Positions 56,611-64,000 of a stretch of 64,000 nt of DNA are shown in pieces; the stretch's first letter is position 1; each line of letters opens with the position of its first letter. The notes under the pieces were generated by a model that made no database searches, was not told the DNA's origin, and saw only the letters and a program-made list of their open reading frames with translations. Source of the stretch: CAVSRC01 sp963782045 (GTDB lineage Bacteria; Pseudomonadota; Alphaproteobacteria; Rhizobiales; Kaistiaceae); contig CAWAIR010000006.1 in NCBI GenBank assembly GCA_963782045.1, forward strand, positions 613,949-677,948, written 5' to 3'. The translations under genes were made by a program, and so were the position numbers.

Positions 56611-56976
56611 ATGAAGCACCGTTTCTTGCTGATCTCAGCGTTTGCCATGGTTGTTGCGACGAGCTTGCCCGTCATGGCCGCCACGCCGCTGACGCCGGAC
56701 CAGATCAAAACGACGTTTGGGACGGGATCGCCCATTCACGGCGTAGCAGTCCCCGGGGGTAGACGATACAGCCTGACGCTGGGTACTGACGGCACCGCCA
56801 CAATGACGATGCTGAACGACAAGTCCGTGCAGACCGGAACCTGGAAGGTCTCGAAGGATGGATACTGCTCGAAGTGGGGCAGCAAGACGGAGCACTGCTA
56901 TACGGTTCAGGAGAGCGGCAAGCAGTTCGACGTGCTCAACCACGCCGGAACCGTGATTGCGCATTGGACGAAATAG
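56611..56976 (+). CDS. Secreted protein of unknown function (121 aa)
   Basis: A clear signal peptide (MKHRFLLISAFAMVVATSLP, cleaved near VMA-ATP) is followed by a beta-rich domain: ITF-like TTFGTGSPIHGV, RYSLTLGTDGTATMTM, TGTWKVSKDGYCSKWGS, HCYTVQESGKQFDVLN and GTVIAHWTK. Two Cys residues could form a periplasmic disulfide. Similar small proteins occur in rhizobia without known function. It stands alone; the gap 56436-56610 before it and 56977-57192 after it hold no gene. Confidence 0.65.
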   Translation: MKHRFLLISAFAMVVATSLPVMAATPLTPDQIKTTFGTGSPIHGVAVPGGRRYSLTLGTDGTATMTMLNDKSVQTGTWKVSKDGYCSKWGSKTEHCYTVQESGKQFDVLNHAGTVIAHWTK

Positions 56977-57192
56977 GCCGCATCGAGGTGACGAAGTGAG
57001 TTGCGGGCGCTCGCGCGGCAACAAGCCTATACCGGCTTGAAAAGGCGGGTCGCTGTCCGAACGTCCGCCGCACGCGGCGCCCGCAAATGAGGCGTGGATC
57101 ATTGGCCCGCGTGGCCGGCGCTCGCCGAGAACCGCAATGAAAATCAAATTGATCGGAGCAACGATTTACTTTCACCCGGAAGGGCGAGCCGC

Positions 57193-57735
57193 GTGACGCT
57201 CGTCGCCGGCTTCCTCTCCTTGCAGCGGATTTCACCAACGGGTCGGGTTGCTGTCTTGTTGTCCGCCTTCCTCGGCCTCGTCTCGATGACCGGGTATTCG
57301 GCGGCGGCCAAGAGCCGTTTCACGCCGCGCTTCGTCTCGGTGAGGGCAAAACCGGCCAATGTGCGTCGCGGTCCTGGCACCGACTACGCCATCAAATGGA
57401 CCTATGTCAGGCGCTGGGAACCGGTGGAGGTCTTCGAGCAGTATGGCAACTGGCGCCGGGTCCGCGACTGGCAGGGAAACACCGGCTGGATGCTCGAAGC
57501 GCTCCTGTCACAACATCGCCGAACCGCGCTGGTGACTCCGTGGAGTCACGGACCCAACGTATCGCTTCGTGATCGGCCAAGCGCAAAGGGCCGCGTTCTT
57601 GCGTGGCTGAAGCCCGGCGTGAAGGTTCAACTCGCGGGCTGCGATGGGAAGTGGTGCCGATCGAGCGTTCGCTCCATCAATGGATTCATAAGGGAAGTGC
57701 GGTTGTGGGGCGCATATCCAGGAGAACGGTTCTAG
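57193..57735 (+). CDS. Exported SH3-domain protein (two bacterial SH3-like repeats)
   Basis: This 180-residue protein starts with GTG 57193, preceded by GGAAGGG. An N-terminal hydrophobic segment (GRVAVLLSAFLGLVSMTGYSA) directs export. Two SH3b-like units follow: VRAKPANVRRGPGTDYAIKW with GNWRRVRDWQGNTGWM, and VSLRDRPSAKGRVLAWLKPG with CDGKWCRSS and INGFIREVRLWG. Such domains usually bind peptidoglycan or act as periplasmic adaptors. A glycosyltransferase-51 gene follows, which fits a cell-wall context. Confidence 0.8.
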   Translation: MTLVAGFLSLQRISPTGRVAVLLSAFLGLVSMTGYSAAAKSRFTPRFVSVRAKPANVRRGPGTDYAIKWTYVRRWEPVEVFEQYGNWRRVRDWQGNTGWMLEALLSQHRRTALVTPWSHGPNVSLRDRPSAKGRVLAWLKPGVKVQLAGCDGKWCRSSVRSINGFIREVRLWGAYPGERF

Positions 57736-57821
57736 CGTGTTCCTGAGCCTGGCAACCATGACTCTGCGATCAGCTTGCGATGCGAGGTCAGGACGCCACA
57801 ACGTGGCGAACAGGCGATGAC

Positions 57822-58592
57822 ATGTCCACGATCCCGGACGCGCACACGTTGGCCTTAGCTCGTTGGATCGGGATCGTCCTCAAAGTCCTGGTCGTTTCAG
57901 CCGTGGTCGTGGTCGGCTCCGTTTCGGCCGTTGCCTGGTATTACGGTCGCAACCTTCCCGACTATCGCAAGATAACCGAGTACCATCCGCCTGCAGGCCA
58001 ACCGTTCGTCGCAATCGGCGACCTGCCGCCCGTGCTCATTCACGCCTTTCTATCGGCCGAGGACCGCAACTTCTTCTCCCATCCCGGCATCGACGTCGTG
58101 GCCATCGTGCGCGCGATGTTCGTCGACGTCTTCAGAGTCGCATCCGGTCAAAGGCCAATCGGTGCATCGACGATTACCCAGCAGGTAGTCAGGCACTTCC
58201 TTCTCTCTGACAAGTTGACGCTGCGACGAAAGATCGAGGAGATCCTGCTGGCACTGCGCGTCGAACGCGTCCTGTCCAAGGACCGGATACTGGAGCTCTA
58301 CGTCAATACGATCTATCTCGGCTGTCGGAGCTGGGGCGTCACGGAGGCCGCCGTGGATTATTTCAACGAGCCCGTGGGCAAGTTGACGCTTCCGCAGGCT
58401 GCCCTGATCGCCGGACTGCCGCAGGCGCCGAGCGCCTACAATCCGTGGTACTTTCCCTTGCTGGCGAAAGAACGACGCAATCGAGTCCTCGACCTAATGG
58501 CCGAGGACGGCTACGTCACCGCCGAGCAGGTTCGAGCCGCCAAGAACACCGCGGTCGTGACCACTGCGCAGCGCCCCGGAAAGCCTTGCTAG
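57822..58592 (+). CDS. Glycosyltransferase-51 (peptidoglycan transglycosylase) of PBP1A type without transpeptidase domain
   Basis: This 256-residue protein has one N-terminal membrane anchor (VLKVLVVSAVVVVGSVSAVAW) and then the GT51 domain, which polymerises lipid II. The five motifs are present: SAEDRNFFSHPGID with the catalytic Glu, GASTITQQVVRHFLL, RKIEEILLALRVE, ILELYVNTIYLGCRSWGV and LPQAALIAGLPQAPSAYNP. It then ends shortly after VTAEQVRAAKN, where PBP1A proteins normally enter the transpeptidase domain. The next 76 bases to the convergent CtaA-like gene have no room for it. It is either a natural stand-alone form or a shortened PBP. Confidence 0.85.
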   Translation: MSTIPDAHTLALARWIGIVLKVLVVSAVVVVGSVSAVAWYYGRNLPDYRKITEYHPPAGQPFVAIGDLPPVLIHAFLSAEDRNFFSHPGIDVVAIVRAMFVDVFRVASGQRPIGASTITQQVVRHFLLSDKLTLRRKIEEILLALRVERVLSKDRILELYVNTIYLGCRSWGVTEAAVDYFNEPVGKLTLPQAALIAGLPQAPSAYNPWYFPLLAKERRNRVLDLMAEDGYVTAEQVRAAKNTAVVTTAQRPGKPC

Positions 58593-58668
58593 ATTCAAAA
58601 GCCAGGTACGGGTTGTGGAGCACGCGATGCTCATGCTCGTGGGAAATCCCCGCCCGCACGTTCGAACT

Positions 58669-59739
58669 TCACTCTGCGGCGCTGAGTGCAGGTTCTTGTG
58701 CAGCAGCGTGTGAGGTGGCTATCGACAAGTCGGCGAGATGCGCAGTCAACAACCCTACCATGGCGAATGAGATCACCAGGTGGCAAACGGCCAGAGGAAG
58801 CATAGCCGCCGACAGGATCGTTGCGACGCCGAGACAAGCTTGCACCAGCACGAGGGCGGCTGTCCACGCTGCCGCGCGTCGTATGCCGCTTTGAGCGAAA
58901 GAAGGAAGGCGACTGACAATCACGAGGCAAGCTGCATACAGCAGGATCACGTAGCCAAGCAGCCTATGCGCGAATTGCACGCTCAGTGCATTCTCAACCA
59001 GGTTCTTCCACCACGGTGAAAAGAACCAAAGACCCTCGGGAACCAACGCGCTATCCATCAGCGGCCAGGTGTTGAAGACGGTGCCGGCTCGAAGGCCCGC
59101 GACGAACGCGCCACCAATCACCTGAACGAAGACGAGGGCAGCGAGGCCGGCAACAGCCCAGAGCCAGCGAGCAGACGCGGGCAGTCGCCGCCGCCCCGCC
59201 GTGGTGCTCCTGGCAAGCCAGATGCTCCACGCAAACAGGAGGCAAGCCGAGGCTAGCCTTGCGGCGACGACGAATTGCCCCAGATCTTTGCGGTGGCTGA
59301 GCCAGGACCAACCCAGCCACCATCCCAGAAGTGCGTGAAACGCACCAAGAAGAATCAAGACCCAGAACCCACGTCTAATTTGCTGCGCTCCGTGACTGCG
59401 TGTGATCAGGACGGCGAACCCGATCACCAGCACAATATCGATCACATGCTCGGCGAGCAGATGCGCCCACTCCAACAGGTAAGCATGTTCGAATTGAATG
59501 AAGGTCATGCCAGCGTCCTCGTCGACGCTAAAGCCCGGAATCTGTCGGAACCGCTCGAACAGCATCTGCCAATCGTGTGTCGAGAGCGGCGGCAGGAAGC
59601 TGCTGATTGGAGCGAAAGTCCCGACCAGCGGTCCGGAATGGTCAAGGCGGGACATTGCACCGAACAGGACCAGGAAAAGAACTAGCAATGCAATGAGATA
59701 AAGCCATTGCCGGAGCAACGGTTCCTGTTCATCAGCCAT
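58669..59739 (-). CDS. COX15/CtaA family heme A synthase-like membrane protein
   Basis: This 356-residue, eight-helix protein has sequence typical of heme A synthase: VIGGAFVAGLRAGTVFNTWPLMD, then ENALSVQFAHRLLGYV and ACLGVATILSAAMLPLAVCHLV. CtaA uses four His as heme ligands. Here His93 (EWAHLL), His258 (FAHRLLG) and His320 (VCHLVIS) are present, but the fourth expected position reads Arg161 (VVAARLASA). It is not next to cytochrome oxidase genes. Function may be altered, or it may be a divergent paralog. Start ATG 59739 is the likely one; a start at 59817 would add 26 unlike residues. Confidence 0.75.
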   Translation of the reverse strand: MADEQEPLLRQWLYLIALLVLFLVLFGAMSRLDHSGPLVGTFAPISSFLPPLSTHDWQMLFERFRQIPGFSVDEDAGMTFIQFEHAYLLEWAHLLAEHVIDIVLVIGFAVLITRSHGAQQIRRGFWVLILLGAFHALLGWWLGWSWLSHRKDLGQFVVAARLASACLLFAWSIWLARSTTAGRRRLPASARWLWAVAGLAALVFVQVIGGAFVAGLRAGTVFNTWPLMDSALVPEGLWFFSPWWKNLVENALSVQFAHRLLGYVILLYAACLVIVSRLPSFAQSGIRRAAAWTAALVLVQACLGVATILSAAMLPLAVCHLVISFAMVGLLTAHLADLSIATSHAAAQEPALSAAE

Positions 59740-59797
59740 TCGGTGATCCAGGGTTCCTAGATGGGCCTTGGTCACTTGAGATGGACCTTGGCACTGC

Positions 59798-60250
59798 TCA
59801 CTGCGGGGCTGCACCATTCGGCAACGGCTGCATGTACATACTCAGATACAGCGCGGTCAGCAGCGGATCGGCAACGGAGACTAGCTTTGCGGCGTAAAGC
59901 CGGTCGGAACCGATCGCGTCAAGCATCACGACACTACCGACGTGCGCGGACAGGTCCAGCATCTTCACCGTGACATTGGGCGATGTGGTGGCAACTTCAA
60001 CCTCGCCTCCCACAAGGGGATCATTGTCCATCGACGAGAGCATGATGACCAGTTTGCTCGGCGCCGAGACGTAGCCGATGACGCAGGTGTTGACGATGGT
60101 CGTCGGGCATAGGCTCAATACTGGCGAAGTTTGCGCCGCGGCCGCCGAAGAGCCCGGAGCCGTGAACATGATGACGACCAACAGGGCGGCGAAAAGCGAC
60201 CGGCCGGTAGCTTTGTGCCACGTCTGCGATGTGCTGTGGATTGTGCCCAT
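59798..60250 (-). CDS. Secreted protein of unknown function, downstream of the FtsX-type permease
   Basis: This 150-residue protein has a signal peptide (SLFAALLVVIMFTAPGSSAAA, cleaved near AAA-QTS). The mature part contains two Cys (SLCPTTIVNTCVIGY) and a beta-rich region with PLVGGEVEVATTSPNVTVKM. It starts six bases after the stop of the FtsX-like permease, so it is almost certainly in the same operon. I do not recognise the family. It may be an extracytoplasmic partner of the exporter. Confidence 0.6.
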   Translation of the reverse strand: MGTIHSTSQTWHKATGRSLFAALLVVIMFTAPGSSAAAAQTSPVLSLCPTTIVNTCVIGYVSAPSKLVIMLSSMDNDPLVGGEVEVATTSPNVTVKMLDLSAHVGSVVMLDAIGSDRLYAAKLVSVADPLLTALYLSMYMQPLPNGAAPQ

Positions 60251-60256
60251 ATGGGT

Positions 60257-62911
60257 TCACGCTGTCTCGCGAAGCACAGCGATCGGTGAACGTTCGACAC
60301 GGCGCCCGACAATCGCAACAGCGACGACAACCGAGGCAATGGTCGTTGCGAACAGCACACTGATATAGAGCCACGGAACCGTGAGGCCTTCCGGAGGCGG
60401 ATCGAAGACGCCGGTCAGCAGCTTGACGAGCATCCATGCGACCACCGCCCCGGTTATGGCGCCGCTGATCGCGCCGGCGACGAGGATCAGTGCTGCTTCG
60501 CCTCTTAGGAATGCAAACAGCTGATACGGCCGTGCCCCTAGCGCCGTCATGATGGCAAAGCTGCGTCGCCGGTCTAGCACGCCGAGGGCAAGCACCAGCC
60601 CTGCGGCGCAACCAGACAGAACGACGGCGTAGCCGAGTTCCAATTTCGTCAACCCGCCGAGATCGACAGCGGTGAGGCTTGATCCGATCAGCCGGGTCGC
60701 CTGGTTAAGATCGCTGATCTTCACTCCGGGGAGGTTTTTCACAACTCGCGTTACCCGATCATGCACAACGGTCGGATCCCCGGCCGTTTTGATGAGAACG
60801 ACCTCCCGGGAAAGGTCACCAGTGACGCTGGATACATAATTGGCATTAGCGACGAGGAAGGAGTCCCTTGGCGCCGTGGGAAATTCGCGAACGACACCGA
60901 CAAACCGGAAATGCACGACATGATACTGATGATCGGCGGCGCTTTGCAGTCGAAGATTGAGAGTGTCGCCGGGCTGAAGTTGAAAGTCGTTGACGGTCTC
61001 TTGCGACACCAGGACGCCATCTGGCGTATTGCTTAGTGCTGCCAGCGTTCCCCGCCAATCGCCACTGGCGAAGTAGGCGTTCGACATCGTCGTCGCCCGC
61101 TCGATCGCGCCCGGGTCGATGCCGTAAAGATCCTGCAAGTCCGTGCCCACGTAAGCAAATCGATGCTGGATCGGCACCGCCGCGACGACGCCGTCCACCG
61201 CTCCGCAATTAACGAGTGCTTGGCCAGCCGGTGCTGCGGATGTCCCAGTCACGGTGACATCAGCGCCATTGGTCAGTTCGGCATCGACACGCGACTGCGC
61301 CTGGTAGGTCGCGTTGAAGATCGCCGTGGAAACGGCGAAGGCGATGGCCAAGCCAGTGAGGACGGCACCGGCGGCAATGCGCTTCGGTTGCCGTGCCAGT
61401 GCGCCGGCGACCAGGGGCGAAAAGGATCCCGCGACCAGCCGAATCGCCCCGCTGAGGACGGGACGCCCTCGTGTCAGGCTGAAACGTATCGCACGCAGGG
61501 CCAGCAGTCCCATGCCCAGCCAGAACATCAGCGGAGCGAGGAACGACCAGTAGTCGATTGAGATCGCGGCCACCCCTTCCGGTGCGAGCACAACCTGGTA
61601 GCCCGTTGCCGCTGTCTGCCAGAAGATGATCCCCGCAAGGGCCAGAAGCACGAAGTCCAGGTAGGTTCGTGCCCACAACGGCGGGCGCTCCGCACCAAGG
61701 AAGGACCGCCCTGCCGTAATCGTAATGTTGCGCGCGTCCCACCATGCGGGAGCCAAGACTGCCGCTAATGACAGGACTACACCGATGGCGGCCGCTATGG
61801 CGATCCAGACCATCTCATGAGCGGTGAATAGCCCGGTTGAGAACAACAGCCACGACGCCAGTTCGCCGATCGCGACACCGATCAACGATCCCACGATGCC
61901 GACCGCCAACGCTTCCGATGCGGCAAAGCGGACGAGCAGGGATGTTGATCCACCCCTCAGTCGCAGCAGGGATTGATCCCGTCGACGTCGCCACGCACCA
62001 GAATGCGCAACCGCAAATGTCAGCAAGACCGCGATGGCGATGCCAGGAGTGCCGAGAAAGAAGAAGAGGATGCGCGCATAGGACGCGTCCTCACGCGCTT
62101 TGCCGAGGTCGGCGGCGAGATTGTTGGAGAGCAGGGCGCTGCCAGCAACACGCGCTTCGAAATTGCGGCCCTGGCTGCTGGTCAGCAGGTAGGCGGACTG
62201 CGGATCGCTCGGAAGGCGGGAGTGGTCGAGCTTGGCATGGATCTGTATCCGGATGCTGTCGGGCCGCACCTGGGCCTGCGGGTCGAACAACTCATGCCAT
62301 TCGGCGATGGGCAGGATGAGGACATTATCCGGCGGCGCCTGCGGCGCGGCATTGGGAGGAAGGCCGATCCCCTGAAACATTGAATCCGCGTTTGGCAGAT
62401 CGACGACGCCATCGACTTTGACGGTTGCGTCGTTCAGGCCGGGGCGGTGGATTGTGACGGTATCGCCGGGGCCGACATGGAGGTTGGCTGCCGTCTGCTG
62501 GGCGATCAGGATGCCTGGTGAACCCAGCAACGGCCGAATGTTGCCTGGGAACTTCGCATCGTAGGACGTGGGCATACCCAGGACCTTGCCGGGCCCGGTC
62601 ACCTGCACCGTGCCGCCCGCCGATGCTTCGAAACCATCAACCGAGGCATAGCCGACGGTCTCAGCCTGCGCGACACGCGCTGCAGCGTTCATTGCCTCAC
62701 GAACAGCACCTTCCGGAGTTCCCGGGACGAGCTGGACTTGCCAGTCGATGGGAACGTTGTCAGTCGCTTTCGCCGTCATCTCCGCCGCACTGGAGAGCAT
62801 GAACGAACCGAGAGCGACGATCAGTCCAACGGTGACCGCGATCCCGCCGACTGTTCCAAGGACGATCCCGGTCCGCGTCCTGGCCAACCCCATGAGCCAC
62901 GTCAAGATCAT
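60257..62911 (-). CDS. ABC transporter permease, FtsX/MacB type
   Basis: This 884-residue permease has an N-terminal helix (GIVLGTVGGIAVTVGLIVALGSF), a large periplasmic domain and a group of helices in the middle (FFFLGTPGIAIAVLLTFAVAHSGAW). A second periplasmic domain and a C-terminal FtsX-type bundle (LGYAVVLSGCAAGLVLALG and on) follow. The coupling segments RRRRDQSLLRLRGGSTS and DRRRSFAIMTALGARPYQL are typical. This two-FtsX arrangement occurs in exporters of lipoprotein or peptide-release type. The start overlaps the upstream ATPase stop (ATGA). The cargo is unknown. Confidence 0.85.
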   Translation of the reverse strand: MILTWLMGLARTRTGIVLGTVGGIAVTVGLIVALGSFMLSSAAEMTAKATDNVPIDWQVQLVPGTPEGAVREAMNAAARVAQAETVGYASVDGFEASAGGTVQVTGPGKVLGMPTSYDAKFPGNIRPLLGSPGILIAQQTAANLHVGPGDTVTIHRPGLNDATVKVDGVVDLPNADSMFQGIGLPPNAAPQAPPDNVLILPIAEWHELFDPQAQVRPDSIRIQIHAKLDHSRLPSDPQSAYLLTSSQGRNFEARVAGSALLSNNLAADLGKAREDASYARILFFFLGTPGIAIAVLLTFAVAHSGAWRRRRDQSLLRLRGGSTSLLVRFAASEALAVGIVGSLIGVAIGELASWLLFSTGLFTAHEMVWIAIAAAIGVVLSLAAVLAPAWWDARNITITAGRSFLGAERPPLWARTYLDFVLLALAGIIFWQTAATGYQVVLAPEGVAAISIDYWSFLAPLMFWLGMGLLALRAIRFSLTRGRPVLSGAIRLVAGSFSPLVAGALARQPKRIAAGAVLTGLAIAFAVSTAIFNATYQAQSRVDAELTNGADVTVTGTSAAPAGQALVNCGAVDGVVAAVPIQHRFAYVGTDLQDLYGIDPGAIERATTMSNAYFASGDWRGTLAALSNTPDGVLVSQETVNDFQLQPGDTLNLRLQSAADHQYHVVHFRFVGVVREFPTAPRDSFLVANANYVSSVTGDLSREVVLIKTAGDPTVVHDRVTRVVKNLPGVKISDLNQATRLIGSSLTAVDLGGLTKLELGYAVVLSGCAAGLVLALGVLDRRRSFAIMTALGARPYQLFAFLRGEAALILVAGAISGAITGAVVAWMLVKLLTGVFDPPPEGLTVPWLYISVLFATTIASVVVAVAIVGRRVERSPIAVLRETA

Positions 62912-63597
62912 TGGTGTGAGCCTCCATTCGAGGTGCTGAGACGGCCGTGCTCCATGTGCCAAACCTCGTCGAAGGCGTCAGCGACTTCGGCGTCATGAGT
63001 GGCAACGATCAGTGCGCATTGGCTGGCCTCAGCCCATGCGATCAGCGTTGCGATCACTTGACGCCCGGTCGCGTGATCGAGTTGCCCGGTCGGTTCGTCG
63101 GCAAGAAGCAGGCGCGGGCCGCTTGCCATGGCCCGCGCCAAGGCGACGCGTTGCGCTTGTCCGCCCGACAACTCGTCGGGAAGCTTGTCGGCCAAATCGA
63201 CCAATCCGAACCGAGACAATTGAGAGAACGCGGAATCTTCGGGCCGTTCATCGTTACCGAGCACGAAGATCGGCAGAGCAACGTTTTCCCAGACGCTTAG
63301 GAAGGGTACGAGGCTTGGAGCCTGGAACGCGACCGAGATCTTCCCGGGCACCAGGCCATTGCCATCGCCGAATGCGGGCCATTCGATGCGTCCGTCGCTG
63401 GGTCGGTCGAGGCCGGCCATTAGGTGCAGCAGTGTCGATTTGCCGCTGCCCGAAGCACCCATGATTGCGACCCTTGTCGAAGGGCGAATGGCGCACGTCG
63501 CGGACTTGAGTGCCTCGATATCCCTGCTGCCTTGCCGGTAGCTTCGGCTGACGCTGGTGGCACTCACCAAATTCGCAGTGTTCTTGCGTTCATTCAT
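62908..63597 (-). CDS. ABC transporter ATP-binding protein (MacB/LolD type), nearer the permease
   Basis: This 229-residue ATPase starts at ATG 63597, overlapping the previous gene by eight bases. It has Walker A GASGSGKSTLLHLMAGLD, Q-loop SVAFQAPSLVPFL, signature LSGGQAQRVALARAM, Walker B LLLADEPTGQLD and switch His IVATHDAEVADAFD, the pattern of LolD/MacB ATPases. It is coupled to the FtsX-like permease by ATGA. Confidence 0.9.
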   Translation of the reverse strand: MNERKNTANLVSATSVSRSYRQGSRDIEALKSATCAIRPSTRVAIMGASGSGKSTLLHLMAGLDRPSDGRIEWPAFGDGNGLVPGKISVAFQAPSLVPFLSVWENVALPIFVLGNDERPEDSAFSQLSRFGLVDLADKLPDELSGGQAQRVALARAMASGPRLLLADEPTGQLDHATGRQVIATLIAWAEASQCALIVATHDAEVADAFDEVWHMEHGRLSTSNGGSHQ

Positions 63598-64000
63598 CGC
63601 TAAGCCGTCCGTCGCGGAGCCGCAACGTGCGGTCGGCAGCTTGTGAGACAATCGAACTGTGGGTCGCGACGAGGATCGCGGTGCCGTCCTTTCTCCGCTC
63701 AACCAGGTCTTCGATGATGCGCCGTTCGGTCTCGGCATCGACCTCAGCGGTGGGCTCGTCACAGAGCAGGATCTGAGGCTCGGCTGAGAGGGCAACGGCA
63801 AGTCCGGCGCGCGCCGCCTCGCCGCCGGAGAGCTCTGCCGGCAGCGCATTCCAATGTGCCGACAAGCCAAATCGCGCCACCAAGGCCGAGACCTTTTCGC
63901 CGTCGCGTTTCCTCGCAAGCTTCTGCTGGAGGCGGATGTTCTCGGCGACAGTCAGGTGATCGATCAGATTGCCCGACTGCATGAACACGCCGATGTACTT
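63590..64000 (-). CDS. ABC transporter ATP-binding protein (MacB/LolD type), second copy, N-terminus beyond window
   Basis: The gene continues past the right edge; 136 codons are visible. They include GVFMQSGNLIDHLTVAENIRLQQ (Q-loop), signature LSGGEAARAGLAVAL, Walker B ILLCDEPTAEVD and switch His LVATHSSIVSQAADRT. Walker A must lie outside the window. Two separate ATPases in one operon with a single long permease would allow a heterodimeric ATPase pair, since the permease has two FtsX-like halves. Confidence 0.85.
   Translation of the reverse strand, partial: KYIGVFMQSGNLIDHLTVAENIRLQQKLARKRDGEKVSALVARFGLSAHWNALPAELSGGEAARAGLAVALSAEPQILLCDEPTAEVDAETERRIIEDLVERRKDGTAILVATHSSIVSQAADRTLRLRDGRLSDE

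Overview
The window looks like chromosomal DNA from a GC-rich alphaproteobacterium, most likely a member of the Hyphomicrobiales (Rhizobiales). The reasons are the high GC, the density of ABC and TRAP solute uptake systems, the pairing of GntR/FCD, IclR and LacI regulators with catabolic operons, and tightly overlapping (ATGA, TGATG) gene joints. No rRNA, tRNA, insertion sequence, phage gene or CRISPR array was recognised.

Layout. 1-3.8 kb: a VOC protein fragment, an RraA-like aldolase and an enolase-superfamily dehydratase with an IclR regulator. 3.9-9.0 kb: an RbsABC-type sugar ABC transporter divergent from an FGGY sugar kinase. 9.0-21.0 kb: a biuret/ureide block. A frame-broken allophanate hydrolase (atzF) faces a ten-gene reverse operon: BMP-type ABC importer, two isochorismatase-fold biuret hydrolase-like enzymes, atzG, atzE, a 5-formyl-THF cyclo-ligase-like protein and atzH. 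A GntR regulator follows, and near-identical 10-bp palindromes precede both transcripts. 21.0-25.6 kb: a complete Liv-type ABC operon. 26.0-31.2 kb: L-fucose-type catabolism (class II aldolase, LacI regulator, fucI, sugar kinase). 31.3-36.7 kb: an SDR that lacks its catalytic residues, a GH78 alpha-L-rhamnosidase, a GntR regulator and a DapA-like aldolase. 36.8-42.0 kb: a DctPQM TRAP transporter followed by a TctDE-like two-component system. 42.0-46.2 kb: a nitrate/taurine-type ABC system with two binding proteins. 46.5-50.1 kb: uppP, small membrane proteins and two gene relics in a partly degenerate stretch. 50.1-59.8 kb: envelope and export genes, including tandem Tat-leader isoaspartyl methyltransferases, a membrane SpeE-like protein, a secreted hydrolase, a glycosyltransferase-51 protein and a CtaA-like protein. 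59.8-64 kb: an FtsX/MacB-type ABC exporter with two ATPases.

How it works together. Most of the window is a set of self-contained import-plus-catabolism modules, each with its own regulator: sugars or sugar acids on the left and centre, and ureido nitrogen compounds at 9-21 kb. Strong hairpins sit directly after the binding-protein gene in three separate ABC operons, which probably gives the binding protein more transcript than the membrane parts.

Caution. Several genes (atzF, atzG, fucI, the fuculokinase-like kinase, rhamnosidase, DapA-like gene, dctP and the 55.4 kb hydrolase) carry single-base frame breaks. The protein remains well conserved across the breaks, so sequencing or assembly error is a serious alternative to real gene decay. 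The damage is very uneven: about 15 breaks in fucI, 8 in atzF, one in each of the others. All functional calls come from reading the translated sequence and from family knowledge; no database search was possible.
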